A stretch of DNA of 11,732 nt from Planctomycetaceae bacterium (lineage in GTDB: Bacteria > Planctomycetota > Planctomycetia > Planctomycetales > Planctomycetaceae). Both the position numbers and the translations under genes were made by a program. The notes under the pieces are model-generated. The model made no database searches and was not told the origin of the DNA. It worked only from the letters and a program-made list of their open reading frames with translations. Positions 1 to 8,198 of this stretch are shown one piece after another. The stretch lies in NCBI GenBank assembly GCA_020426065.1, contig JAGQQT010000075.1:1-11732 (forward strand), given 5' to 3'. Each line of letters begins with the position of its first letter. Positions within the stretch are counted from its first letter, which is position 1.

Positions 1-454
1 GGCTGCAGATGGTGCTGATCATCGTGCTGGGTGTTACCGCCAGCTGTTTCGTCAAAGGCCCGGTTGCCACACTGCTGACCTTCGGCATTCTGCTGGTCAG
101 CTCCTGGTTCAATGATCTATTGAAAGGACTGGCAACAGGGCAACAGGAAGGAGGCGGTCCGTTTGAATCCGCCTATCGCATGTTTATGCACCTTAATCCC
201 ACGATTTCCATTGATGATGGCCCATTGAAAGCCATCATGCTGGTTGTCGATAAGGGTGCGATTGGTTTCCTGTGGACGGTGCAGCACCTGTTCCCCCGCT
301 TCGAGTACTTTGACATGATTCCTTTCGTCGCCAATGGATTTGAAGTTCCCTGGCGTGCGGCCCTTCTGCCCAGCATCTGTGTGACGCTGGCATTTGTTAT
401 TCCCTGTCTGTTCCTGGGTTACTTCTCAATGAAGTTACGTGAAATGGAGGCGAA

Positions 455-458
<4 letters not shown>
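1..458 (+). CDS. ABC-2 type transporter permease, C-terminal part (5' end outside window)
   Basis: This is the end of an integral membrane permease, probably the channel-forming subunit of an ABC exporter. The reading frame is open from the first base (codons from position 3), so the true start lies upstream; the ATG at 9 is internal. About 150 residues are visible. Two hydrophobic helices come first. A soluble stretch follows, in which a Phe-Pro-rich segment ([10 protein letters not shown]) precedes the last helix. A final long hydrophobic helix then ends in a charged tail ([13 protein letters not shown]). A tail of this kind, 'GYxxxxxRE', is typical of ABC-2 permeases. The stop overlaps the start of the next gene (ATGA at 455-458), which suggests translational coupling. 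The ATP-binding subunit would be expected upstream, out of view. Family assignment is inferred from topology and the C-terminal pattern; the substrate cannot be deduced. Confidence 0.7.
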
Positions 459-1798
<1,340 letters not shown>

Positions 1799-1863
1799 CC
1801 GGTTCCTGATTCAAGTTGGGACTGAGGGTTCTCGGTAACCTGAAACAGGCCTGGATCAACAGA

Positions 1864-1894
1864 AAGAGCCGGATCGCATAGCGACCCGGCTCTT
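1864..1894. terminator. Bidirectional terminator hairpin between convergent genes
   Basis: A perfect 9-bp stem, AAGAGCCGG (1864-1872) with CCGGCTCTT (1886-1894), is extended inside by TCGC (1874-1877) with GCGA (1881-1884) around a three-base loop. Only the pair 1873/1885 is mismatched. It lies between the stop at 1798 and the convergent stop at 1964. Read on the minus strand the stem is followed by a T-rich stretch (CTCTTTCTGTT). The plus-strand side has only a few T residues, so minus-strand termination looks stronger. A second small dyad, ATCGAT at 1895-1900 and 1908-1913, follows immediately. Confidence 0.75.
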
Positions 1895-1963
1895 ATCGAT
1901 CCCCACAATCGATGAACGAAAACTATCTTCAGGTGGTGGGGTTCACAATTTCTGTTGCAAGAC

Positions 1964-3991
1964 TTACTGAGAGTCACCGTAGAAGCGGGTCAACTCTTCA
2001 AAGGTCAGCGGTTCCGGTGAGGATGCAGAAGTCATCCGGGCTCGGAAGCGGAGGTTGCCATCCACACTTCCCACCACATGCACCCGATAGGTGACGGTCT
2101 GTCCGGCTGGGATGGAATTGAGTGGTTTGAAGAGCACCAGATTCTGGTCGACAGCAACTTCTGAAGGTCCTTTGGCTGAGACAAACTTCACACCTTCGGG
2201 AAGTTCGCACGAAATTCCCACGTTCTCAGCAGCAGCGGAACCTTCGTTGGTCACTTTGATTTCATAAGCGGTTTCATTTCCCACTTCGACCGGATCATCC
2301 AGGTCAACGATGTCCATGACCAGAGCGGATGCTCCCTCGACTCGTGTGACAATCTGAGTGTCGGTTGTCGAGCCATGCTCGGAAGTGGCCCGGACATAGT
2401 GAGTGAATTCTCCGATTCGGTTGGCCTGCAGTTCGACTTCGATCACGGCATCCTTGCCCGGTTCCAGTTTACCAACGAACCAGCTCAGAATGCGTGTTGG
2501 CTGATCATAGCTGGCACCCCGGCTGGAAGAGATGTATTCGAAGCCTTCCGGAATCTTGTGCATCATCCGAACATTGCTGGTTCCGATGGTTCCATCGTTG
2601 GCCACTCGCAGTGTGTACTTGGCATTCCGGCCTTTGTATCGCAGGCCAGGGCCTTCCACTTCCGCCACCAGGCTGGGAGCGATTACCTTGACTGTTGATG
2701 ATGACTCCTGCAGCAGGCCGCCATCAGCAGTGGCTTTTACCTGAACCAGTTTTTCACCACCAGTGACAGCAACAACGGCCAGACGGATGGTACGGGCTTC
2801 ACCCGGGTTGAGTGAGCCAACATCCATAATCAGTCGCTCGCCGCGTGGGTGTTCCAGTCCAGCTGGTATCAATGCTTCCAGCTTTACGTTTTTGGCAATC
2901 CCGTTCCCCGGGTTGGTGATTGTTACGCTCTGTGATGCCGGATCTCCCACCAGAACTTCTGTGGGGCCCTGCAGACTGATCCCCAGCATTGGTTCCCGCA
3001 CCACAAAGGCGGATTGGGCAGCGGCGGTGAAGTGTACTTCAGCAGTTGCGTTCAGTGCTCCCCGTTCTGTCGGGAGGACAGTCACCTGAATGCTTCGGGT
3101 TTCACCTGCCTTGAGATTCCCGAGCTGCCAGCTGGTTGCAGAAGGATCACTGGACTCAGGCGAAGCGGCCAGCACTGTCACCATTTCCGGGAACTGGGCA
3201 TTGACTGAGACATTGTAGGCAGTGCTGGTCCCATTATTCTTAATGACCAGTTCACACTGACTTTCCTGACCGACGTTAATTCCTTCGGCAGTCTGCCATT
3301 CCACCACGATATTTGGATTCTGGACTCCGGCAGTAACCTCTTTCACTGTCTGCGGTGCAGAGTGATGAGGGTGCGAGCCGGTTTGCCCCATGTCTGGAAC
3401 GTTTGGAACAGCGGGAACTGTCGGTAGTGACGACGAAGCTGGTGTCAGGTTCATCTTGACGGTCGGCAGCACAGTTTGAGTCTGGCTGGCCGGATGAACG
3501 GGAACCGAATTGCTGCTTTCTGGTTTCACGGTTGCTTTGACATTACGTGCCCATGGTGGCAGTTCCGATTCGTGTGAAACCGGAGTCACCTTGAATTCCT
3601 GAACGCCTTCTTCAGCGTATTCGTATTGAGCATTCAGGACTGGTGCTTCTCCTGCGGACAGCTCGATCTGCTCTGGAGCGGTGCTGACCGGTGTGGAGAG
3701 TGTTGCTGTTTTGACCGGAATCAGCTTCTGCGATGTCTGATCGCCGAACAGTTCCTGGTAATAATTTTTGACCGGTGACTGAGTAGTGCGGCGTTCGTAC
3801 TTCTGGATTCGACTGGCTTCAAATTCTTCCACCCCCGTGTAGTAGGGAGCTTGAGGTCGGTTCGCTGGCTGCAGTTCCTGGGCGAAGGCCGGACTTACCA
3901 CGACACCTGACAGGGCCGACACAACTACTAATTTTGCAGATGGCGTGCGGCACGCAAATTCCATCATCCTGTTCAGCAGACCGCTCCGCAT
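1964..3991 (-). CDS. Secreted protein with four DUF11-type Ig-like repeats
   Basis: The 675-residue exported protein has a signal peptide: basic N-terminus, hydrophobic core at about 20-35, and likely cleavage after AFA at residue 37. A Pro/Ser/Thr/Val-rich, low-complexity stretch follows to about residue 225. Four repeats of about 100 residues lie at about 226-332, 334-437, 439-551 and 555-655. Each carries an N-x-G block (NNGTSTAYNVSV, NPGNGIAKNVKL, NDGTIGTSNVRM, NEGSAAAENVGI). In the last three this is followed by P-x-G. All four end in a Gly/Leu-x-Leu-x-x-G block (LGNLKAGETRSIQV and equivalents). This is the DUF11 pattern of beta-sandwich surface proteins. The start is supported by AAGGAG (minus strand, 3998-4003) six bases before ATG. 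A structural or adhesive role on the cell surface is inferred. The stop at 1964 is followed by the hairpin at 1864-1894. Confidence 0.85.
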   Translation of the reverse strand: MRSGLLNRMMEFACRTPSAKLVVVSALSGVVVSPAFAQELQPANRPQAPYYTGVEEFEASRIQKYERRTTQSPVKNYYQELFGDQTSQKLIPVKTATLSTPVSTAPEQIELSAGEAPVLNAQYEYAEEGVQEFKVTPVSHESELPPWARNVKATVKPESSNSVPVHPASQTQTVLPTVKMNLTPASSSLPTVPAVPNVPDMGQTGSHPHHSAPQTVKEVTAGVQNPNIVVEWQTAEGINVGQESQCELVIKNNGTSTAYNVSVNAQFPEMVTVLAASPESSDPSATSWQLGNLKAGETRSIQVTVLPTERGALNATAEVHFTAAAQSAFVVREPMLGISLQGPTEVLVGDPASQSVTITNPGNGIAKNVKLEALIPAGLEHPRGERLIMDVGSLNPGEARTIRLAVVAVTGGEKLVQVKATADGGLLQESSSTVKVIAPSLVAEVEGPGLRYKGRNAKYTLRVANDGTIGTSNVRMMHKIPEGFEYISSSRGASYDQPTRILSWFVGKLEPGKDAVIEVELQANRIGEFTHYVRATSEHGSTTDTQIVTRVEGASALVMDIVDLDDPVEVGNETAYEIKVTNEGSAAAENVGISCELPEGVKFVSAKGPSEVAVDQNLVLFKPLNSIPAGQTVTYRVHVVGSVDGNLRFRARMTSASSPEPLTFEELTRFYGDSQ

Positions 3992-4013
3992 GTCTTGCTC
4001 CTTGACAGAGAGT

Positions 4014-4030
4014 GCGTCAATCCATGACGC
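4014..4030. repeat. Inverted repeat GCGTCA-N5-TGACGC upstream of the DUF11-repeat gene
   Basis: GCGTCA (4014-4019) and TGACGC (4025-4030) are perfect complements around five bases. The element lies 22 to 39 bases before the minus-strand start at 3991, just upstream of its Shine-Dalgarno sequence. It could be an operator half-site pair or a short leader hairpin. The dyad is directly visible; a function is only inferred. Confidence 0.4.
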
Positions 4031-4069
4031 CGGAAGTTCATAATTGGTTGTGGGAACCGAAATCAGACT

Positions 4070-4081
4070 GGGGAATTCCCC
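4070..4081. promoter_or_regulatory. Perfect 12-bp palindrome GGGGAATTCCCC
   Basis: GGGGAATTCCCC is perfectly self-complementary over 12 bases with no spacer. It lies about 80 bases upstream of the minus-strand start at 3991 and about 290 bases upstream of the plus-strand start at 4367. A spacer-less palindrome in a divergent region is a plausible binding site for a dimeric regulator. No cognate regulator is visible in the window. Confidence 0.35.
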
Positions 4082-4366
4082 GTCTATCGAAATATCGGTT
4101 ATTGCGGTAACAGGACTGAAGGAAGATAGGCAGAATTTGCCGGTTATATCGATTTTTCAGGTTCCGTGGCGTGAATCAGCCCAAAACTGGCCCAAACTGA
4201 TCAGGGAAAAGTGAGTCCTCCGAATGCCTGACTACCGCATTGTTTGTCCCATCCAGCAGAGATTTGCTGGAAATGATCTGCTCTCCTGGGCAAAATCTGC
4301 CACCTGGCTGAAGTTTGTAAGTTGCTCATTTGTGCTCCACCCTTTGTCTTAAATGAAAGAGAGAGT

Positions 4367-4831
4367 ATGCCCGCAACTGATTCTGATTCCCCCAGGCAGA
4401 CACCGATGATCATCCGCATCGTGCTGTGCGGACTTTTTCTCTGTTTTGCCTGGTTCGGACTGGCTGGTACATATGCGTCCTTCGTCTTGAAATCACAGGG
4501 AAAGATCGCCACCGGGACCTGTATTGATGTGACCACCACCAGACATACCCAGTCAAAAGGGGGAACCCGCACGGATTATCACTTTCTGGTCGAGTTTCAG
4601 ACTGCCGATCAGAAAACCGTGCGAACGGAAGTGGAACCCTGGTTTGCGGAGATGCGTCCCGGCCAGGAGGTCGAAATCCTCTATCTTTCTGTAAATCCGA
4701 AGCATGCCCAATTGAACTGGAGCAGTTCGCTGTGGGGGTTCCCTGCTCTGTTTAGTTTGTTTGCCATCCTGCTGGGGTGGGGACTATTGAATGATTTCAG
4801 AACTGCCAGGCAGCATAAAAGGAAGAAATGA
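4367..4831 (+). CDS. DUF3592-type membrane protein
   Basis: The 154-residue protein has two membrane helices, at about residues 14-37 and 118-138. Between them lies a soluble domain of about 70 residues. That domain has the order seen in DUF3592 proteins: a G-x-x-A-x-G-T block (GKIATGTCIDV), a Tyr-hydrophobic strand (YHFLVEFQTADQ), then G-x-E-V-x-x-x-Y followed by NP (GQEVEILYLSVNPKHAQL). It ends in a basic tail (RQHKRKK). I take ATG 4367 as the start because a purine-rich GAGAG sits just before it and the first helix follows at a normal distance. An in-frame ATG at 4322 would add 15 residues without a better ribosome site. Function is unknown in the family; a membrane-associated beta-rich domain is all that can be said. 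Confidence 0.7.
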   Translation: MPATDSDSPRQTPMIIRIVLCGLFLCFAWFGLAGTYASFVLKSQGKIATGTCIDVTTTRHTQSKGGTRTDYHFLVEFQTADQKTVRTEVEPWFAEMRPGQEVEILYLSVNPKHAQLNWSSSLWGFPALFSLFAILLGWGLLNDFRTARQHKRKK

Positions 4832-4925
4832 CCTGGAGCGTCCCATTTGAGATTCTGATGAACGTGTCTACGATCTGAAAAAGTCGTCCCGGAATTGAAC
4901 ACGAATTCAGAGAAACGGTTTTGCA

Positions 4926-5351
4926 GTGGACATCTGGCTGATTCTGCAGGTTTTTTCGACGTTTGCCATGACAGGACTGATCTGGCTGGTGCAGGTCGTT
5001 CAGTATCCGTTACTGGGACGTGTGGGGCAGGAAAGTTTTAGTGCCTATCACACCGGGCATATGCAGCGGATCACTTTTGTGGTCGGGCCATTCATGCTTT
5101 GCGAGCTGTTTTCAGCCGTGATGTGGCTCTGGACTGCGTCTGTCGAACAGTCCGTTCAGGCTCAGGCTGGTATTCTGCTGCTGGGTGCCATCTGGGGCTC
5201 CACCACTCTGATTCAGGTTCCATTGCACGAAACTTTGCAGCAGGACTTTACGCAGAAGCGTCACCGCGAACTGGTTCTGACCAACTGGATCCGCACGATC
5301 GCCTGGACAGCCCGCTCGATTCTGCTGCTCTGGGTTCTGGCCGGGCTTTGA
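4926..5351 (+). CDS. Small four-helix membrane protein next to photolyase
   Basis: The 141-residue protein has hydrophobic segments at about residues 4-26, 48-70, 80-99 and 119-139, so four membrane helices are likely. The start is GTG at 4926. The frame is closed by TGA at 4896-4898 and no ATG, GTG or TTG lies between, while the next ATG (4968) would cut into the first helix. The ribosome site is weak. Notable polar stretches are QYPLLGRV after helix 1, VPLHETLQQDF after helix 3, and LVLTNWIRTIAWTAR entering helix 4; these look like conserved family motifs, but I cannot name the family with certainty. Its stop is 44 bases before the photolyase start on the same strand, so co-transcription and a linked role in light or DNA-damage response are possible inferences. 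Confidence 0.75.
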   Translation: MDIWLILQVFSTFAMTGLIWLVQVVQYPLLGRVGQESFSAYHTGHMQRITFVVGPFMLCELFSAVMWLWTASVEQSVQAQAGILLLGAIWGSTTLIQVPLHETLQQDFTQKRHRELVLTNWIRTIAWTARSILLLWVLAGL

Positions 5352-5395
5352 ACCTGCCTGCCTGTCCGAAGTCACACCCCTGAAAGCACGATTCC

Positions 5396-6976
5396 ATGTC
5401 TCGCCCGCTCCGCAATCTGGTCCTCATCTTCGGCGACCAGTTGCAGCATGATTCGGCAGCACTGGATGACTTTGATATTCAGCAAGACTCCCTCTGGATG
5501 GCAGAGGTCGAGGAAGAAATCACCTACGTCTGGAGCCATCAGTTACGGATCGCCATGTTCCTGTCAGCGATGCGTCACTTTCGCGAGGAATGCCAGGACA
5601 GAGATCGACCCATTGAATATCACGAATTGAATCCAACCTCAGATTCTGACCGGGGGAAGTCATTCATCGAGATCCTGAAACAGGACTTGAAGAGACTGAA
5701 ACCGCAAAAAGTCATCTTTGTTCAACCGGGCGACTATCGCGTCTGGAACACCATCCGTGAACTACTGGAGCAGGCAGATGTGGAGTATGAGGTCCGTCCA
5801 GACCGGCATTTTTACTGCTCTCCTCAAGAGTTCTTGGAGTACTCAGCAGGCAAAAAAGAACTCCGGCTCGAATACTTTTATCGTTGGCTGCGTAAAAAAC
5901 ATAACGTACTGATGGACCAGGACGGCCAGCCGGAAGGAGGTCAATGGAATTTCGATCACGACAACCGGGAAGCATTTGGCAAGTCGGGCCCGGAAAGCAA
6001 ACTGGCTCCCCGACAATTCCGCCCCGATGAAATCACGCAGCAGGTCATTGAGCTGGTCAGGCAGCGGTATCCAAAACATCCCGGGTCACTCGAATCTTTT
6101 GATCTGCCGGTCACTCGAACCGAAGCGCTGAAAAAACTCCGTCACTTCATCACAGAACGATTGGACAATTTCGGCCGATACGAAGATGCCATGTGGACGG
6201 ATCAGACCTATCTTTATCACTCACATCTTTCTGCCTGCCTGAATCTGAAGCTGATCAGTCCCCGCGAGTGTATTGAGAAAGCAGTCGAAGCGTATTACTC
6301 AGGTGAGGCGGCCCTGAATTCCGTTGAGGGATTTGTCCGGCAGATTCTGGGCTGGCGGGAATTCATCCGCGGAATTTACTGGACTCACATGCCAGACTAC
6401 GCAGAACTGAATGCCCTTGAGGCAGAATCGGAACTCCCTCAGTTCTATTGGGATGGAGCAACCGACTTGAATTGCGTCAGGGAATCGATGCGTCATGTGC
6501 GATTGCATGCCTACTCTCACCACATTCATCGATTAATGATCCTGGGAAATCTTTCGCAGACCCTGGGAGTGCATCCGTATCGATTTCATGAATGGCATAT
6601 GGCCATGTACCTGGATGCGATCGACTGGGTTTCGCTCCCCAACACACTGGGGATGAGCCAGTTTGGTGATGGAGGAATTGTCGGAACCAAGCCTTACTGC
6701 TCCACGGGCAACTACGTCAACAAGATGAGCAACTTCTGCCGGAACTGCCAGTATGATTACAAAAAGAAAGTCGGAGAGGATGCCTGCCCGCTCACCACGT
6801 TTTACTGGGACTTTCTGGATCGGAATTACGAGCAGCTGAAAGAGAACCCGCGGATGAAATTTGCCATCCAGAATGTGCAGAAACTGAGAAAGAAACCGGC
6901 CGAACTGGAAGAGGTTCGGCAGCGTGCGAACTCTTTACGGGAACAGTGGGGGTGCCAGAAGTCTTCACCAAAGTAG
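5396..6976 (+). CDS. phrB: Iron-sulfur (6-4) photolyase / FeS-BCP family (photolyase-related protein)
   Basis: This 526-residue cytoplasmic flavoprotein belongs to the prokaryotic iron-sulfur photolyase/cryptochrome group, whose studied members repair (6-4) photoproducts using blue light. The N-terminus ([12 protein letters not shown]) starts the alpha/beta antenna domain. The FAD-binding helical domain covers roughly 225-500 and includes [11 protein letters not shown] at 319-329. Four cysteines, C360, C448, C451 and C464, have spacings of 88, 3 and 13. From memory these are the spacings of the [4Fe-4S] ligands C350, C438, C441 and C454 of Agrobacterium PhrB. The YSHHIHR motif places H376 where PhrB has its active-site H366. 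The family also binds 6,7-dimethyl-8-ribityllumazine as antenna, but I did not verify those contacts. Length is close to the roughly 507 residues of PhrB. The gene probably follows the small membrane protein in one transcript and ends before the hairpin at 7013-7042. Confidence 0.92.
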   Translation: MSRPLRNLVLIFGDQLQHDSAALDDFDIQQDSLWMAEVEEEITYVWSHQLRIAMFLSAMRHFREECQDRDRPIEYHELNPTSDSDRGKSFIEILKQDLKRLKPQKVIFVQPGDYRVWNTIRELLEQADVEYEVRPDRHFYCSPQEFLEYSAGKKELRLEYFYRWLRKKHNVLMDQDGQPEGGQWNFDHDNREAFGKSGPESKLAPRQFRPDEITQQVIELVRQRYPKHPGSLESFDLPVTRTEALKKLRHFITERLDNFGRYEDAMWTDQTYLYHSHLSACLNLKLISPRECIEKAVEAYYSGEAALNSVEGFVRQILGWREFIRGIYWTHMPDYAELNALEAESELPQFYWDGATDLNCVRESMRHVRLHAYSHHIHRLMILGNLSQTLGVHPYRFHEWHMAMYLDAIDWVSLPNTLGMSQFGDGGIVGTKPYCSTGNYVNKMSNFCRNCQYDYKKKVGEDACPLTTFYWDFLDRNYEQLKENPRMKFAIQNVQKLRKKPAELEEVRQRANSLREQWGCQKSSPK

Positions 6977-7012
6977 AACTGATACGATCAGGGGTCCACT
7001 CCAGCAACGCAA

Positions 7013-7042
7013 AAACGCCCGTACCACTCTGTACGGGCGTTT
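7013..7042. terminator. Bidirectional Rho-independent terminator
   Basis: A perfect 12-bp stem, AAACGCCCGTAC (7013-7024) with GTACGGGCGTTT (7031-7042), surrounds a six-base loop. It sits between the photolyase stop at 6976 and the convergent stop at 7068. The minus-strand reading ends in five T residues (7011-7015), which suits the secreted-protein gene. The plus-strand reading ends in three T residues within the stem and TTGACTTGACC after it, so termination there is probably weaker. Confidence 0.85.
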
Positions 7043-7067
7043 GACTTGACCCTGATTGAACCGGGAA

Positions 7068-7931
7068 TTAACGCGACCAGGTATTTACTGGTTCGGTTTC
7101 AAATCCGTAAGGACGAGCAGCGGTTGAGGAAGGAGTCCCGATGGTTCGATATCCATCCATCAGACTGGCATCCGCCTGGAAATAGGGATCTGGTTCTGGA
7201 GACAGTGGTCCCCAGGGAACAAACTGGCTTTGACGATCCACGTCAGCTGGTGTTGGCACCTGCTGATGCATCTGTGGAGTGGAGGGTACGGTTAGCGTGG
7301 GATTGGGATAGGTTGTTCCCGGCAGAATTGTGGGTGGAGCAGCGTATCCTGGTGCCATCATGGTACCCTGTGGCATGATCGTGGATCCCATTCCATAAGG
7401 GCTGACCATGCCTGGTCCACAGGTTGGACACGGGCTGGGCATAGTGGGTGCCATCATTGGAGTCGGACAGAGCGGCTCGCAAACCGTTGAGATGCGTCGG
7501 CGAGGGACCATCACCTGCTCGCAAACCGTTTGATGACGCACGATATTGCGGTATTCAGTCTGAGGAACGTAGCTGACGACCTGTCGATACGTTGTGACTG
7601 GGACCTGTTCGCAATGAGCAACTCGACGCATCCGGGTCTGCGGTACCATCTCCCAGTCGACAACTCGACGTTGCACCATTTGTGGTACTGGAGTGATACA
7701 GGCCGGTGCACAAGGCATTGGGCGGGCAATCGCCCGGCAATGACAACGTCCACGCATTCCACAACCTCGACAGAACAGCCGAGGAAGCAGGCGTGGGTAA
7801 CTGCTGCCGTAGTAGCCAGTACCTCCACAGGCCCTGGCGACCGGCGCGTAATTTTGAGCCAAGACATTGGCCTGTTCCAGACCAACGGCACCAAGTGCAA
7901 CTACTAATGTGAGAATAACAGGCCAGCGCAT
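7068..7931 (-). CDS. Secreted Cys/Met/Pro-rich protein with V-P-x-T-x-Y-R repeats
   Basis: The 287-residue protein has a signal peptide (MRWPVILTLVVALGAVG, likely cleavage near AQ at 26). A Cys/Arg-rich block (about 35-80) carries seven of the 13 cysteines. A repeat block (about 90-155) has four V-P units at about 96, 110, 122 and 142 (VPQTRMRRVAHCEQ, VPVTTYRQVVSY, VPQTEYRNIVRH, VPRRRISTVCEP). A Met/Pro/Gly/Cys-rich block (156-215) and a Pro-rich polar tail follow. ATG 7931 is chosen because AGGAG (minus strand, 7940-7944) lies eight bases upstream and the signal peptide starts there. The frame is open to 8111, but that 60-residue extension would bury the signal peptide. The Y/T/V and Cys bias recalls the YTV-type wall proteins described in Rhodopirellula, so a disulfide-linked envelope role is plausible but unproven. 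Confidence 0.75.
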   Translation of the reverse strand: MRWPVILTLVVALGAVGLEQANVLAQNYAPVARACGGTGYYGSSYPRLLPRLFCRGCGMRGRCHCRAIARPMPCAPACITPVPQMVQRRVVDWEMVPQTRMRRVAHCEQVPVTTYRQVVSYVPQTEYRNIVRHQTVCEQVMVPRRRISTVCEPLCPTPMMAPTMPSPCPTCGPGMVSPYGMGSTIMPQGTMMAPGYAAPPTILPGTTYPNPTLTVPSTPQMHQQVPTPADVDRQSQFVPWGPLSPEPDPYFQADASLMDGYRTIGTPSSTAARPYGFETEPVNTWSR

Positions 7932-7934
7932 GGG

Positions 7935-7944
7935 AGGAGCTCCT
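7935..7944 (-). promoter_or_regulatory. Palindrome AGGAGCTCCT containing the ribosome-binding site
   Basis: AGGAGCTCCT is a perfect 10-bp palindrome. On the minus strand its first half is the Shine-Dalgarno sequence (AGGAG) of the secreted-protein gene starting at 7931. Self-pairing between transcripts, or pairing with the other dyads upstream, could limit ribosome access. A four- or five-base hairpin with no loop cannot form within one molecule, so any effect would need another partner. The palindrome is seen; regulation is inferred. Confidence 0.4.
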
Positions 7945-7991
7945 GGGCTTGAGCAGTGATCGATTGTGGGATTGGGGGGATTGAGCGACTT

Positions 7992-8005
7992 TGCCAGAAC
8001 TGGCA
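7992..8005. repeat. Inverted repeat TGCCAG-AA-CTGGCA
   Basis: TGCCAG (7992-7997) and CTGGCA (8000-8005) are perfect complements around two bases, a compact 14-bp dyad typical in shape of an operator for a dimeric regulator. It lies about 61 bases upstream of the minus-strand start at 7931. Confidence 0.35.
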
Positions 8006-8043
8006 GGGTAGGACGGTAAAGACCATACGGTCGACACCGCAAT

Positions 8044-8066
8044 GATTGTCGCGTATCGTTACAATC
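8044..8066. repeat. Inverted repeat GATTGT-N11-ACAATC
   Basis: GATTGT (8044-8049) pairs with ACAATC (8061-8066) across eleven bases, in the divergent region between the secreted-protein gene and the small plus-strand gene. The arms are short, so on its own this is weak. It is listed because it is one of five dyads within 200 bases. Confidence 0.3.
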
Positions 8067-8080
8067 GACCCGTGAATCGG

Positions 8081-8098
8081 GGAACTTGATCAAATTCC
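8081..8098. promoter_or_regulatory. 18-bp near-perfect palindrome, candidate operator
   Basis: GGAA-c-TTGATCAA-a-TTCC reads the same on both strands at 16 of 18 positions; only the symmetric pair 8085/8094 breaks it. The central TTGATCAA is perfect. It lies between two divergent genes, 150 bases from the minus-strand start at 7931 and 100 bases from the plus-strand start at 8199. This is the size and symmetry of a helix-turn-helix dimer site. The small probable winged-helix protein encoded alongside (8199-8462) is an obvious candidate binder, but that link is an inference. Confidence 0.45.
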
Positions 8099-8131
8099 TG
8101 AATCTTTTCAAAAAATATTGAAGATTCGGGA
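8096..8131. repeat. Long imperfect hairpin in divergent region
   Basis: TCCTGAATCTT (8096-8106) pairs with AAGATTCGGGA (8121-8131) over 11 positions, with one G-T wobble. CAA (8109-8111) pairs with TTG (8118-8120) inside, leaving a two-base bulge and a six-base loop. It overlaps the last three bases of the palindrome at 8081-8098. The TTG at 8118, a possible earlier start for the small plus-strand gene, lies in the right arm, which argues against using it. Confidence 0.45.
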
Positions 8132-8198
8132 GAGATATTTTCTCGACCTGTCGGAACGCCCCCTGAGCTTCCGATTCCCCCTATTTCAACATCAATCA

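Larger units (their letters stand above)
3992..4366. other. Divergent intergenic region, 375 bases
   Basis: No convincing gene is seen here. The region separates the divergently read DUF11-repeat gene and DUF3592-type gene and must hold promoters for both, but I cannot place convincing -35/-10 pairs. It contains the inverted repeat at 4014-4030 and the 12-bp palindrome at 4070-4081, each listed separately. It also holds a tandem repeat, GCCCAAAACTG (4179-4189) followed directly by GCCCAAACTG (4190-4199), and a 7-bp stem with six-base loop at 4252-4271. The last has no T run and is not a convincing terminator. Confidence 0.6.

Noticed and set aside
2375..3089. Several plus-strand frames of about 100 codons within the DUF11-repeat gene
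   Set aside because: They are shadows of the repeat-bearing reading frame and show no coding features of their own.
4252..4271. Stem-loop TCCAGCA / TGCTGGA as a terminator
   Set aside because: There is no T run on either side and no gene ends here; both neighbours start from this region.
4201..4572. A 123-codon minus-strand frame spanning the divergent region and the DUF3592-type gene
   Set aside because: It overlaps the DUF3592-type gene, has no ribosome site seen and no recognisable sequence. It would also cut across the divergent promoter region.
7962..7983. Three GATTG copies spaced 8 and 9 bases apart, considered as a small direct-repeat or CRISPR-like array
   Set aside because: The units are only five bases long with spacers of three to four bases, so this is simple sequence rather than an array.
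7932..8111. A 60-codon N-terminal extension of the secreted Cys/Met-rich protein
   Set aside because: It would bury a clear signal peptide and run through several dyads, while ATG 7931 has a good ribosome site.
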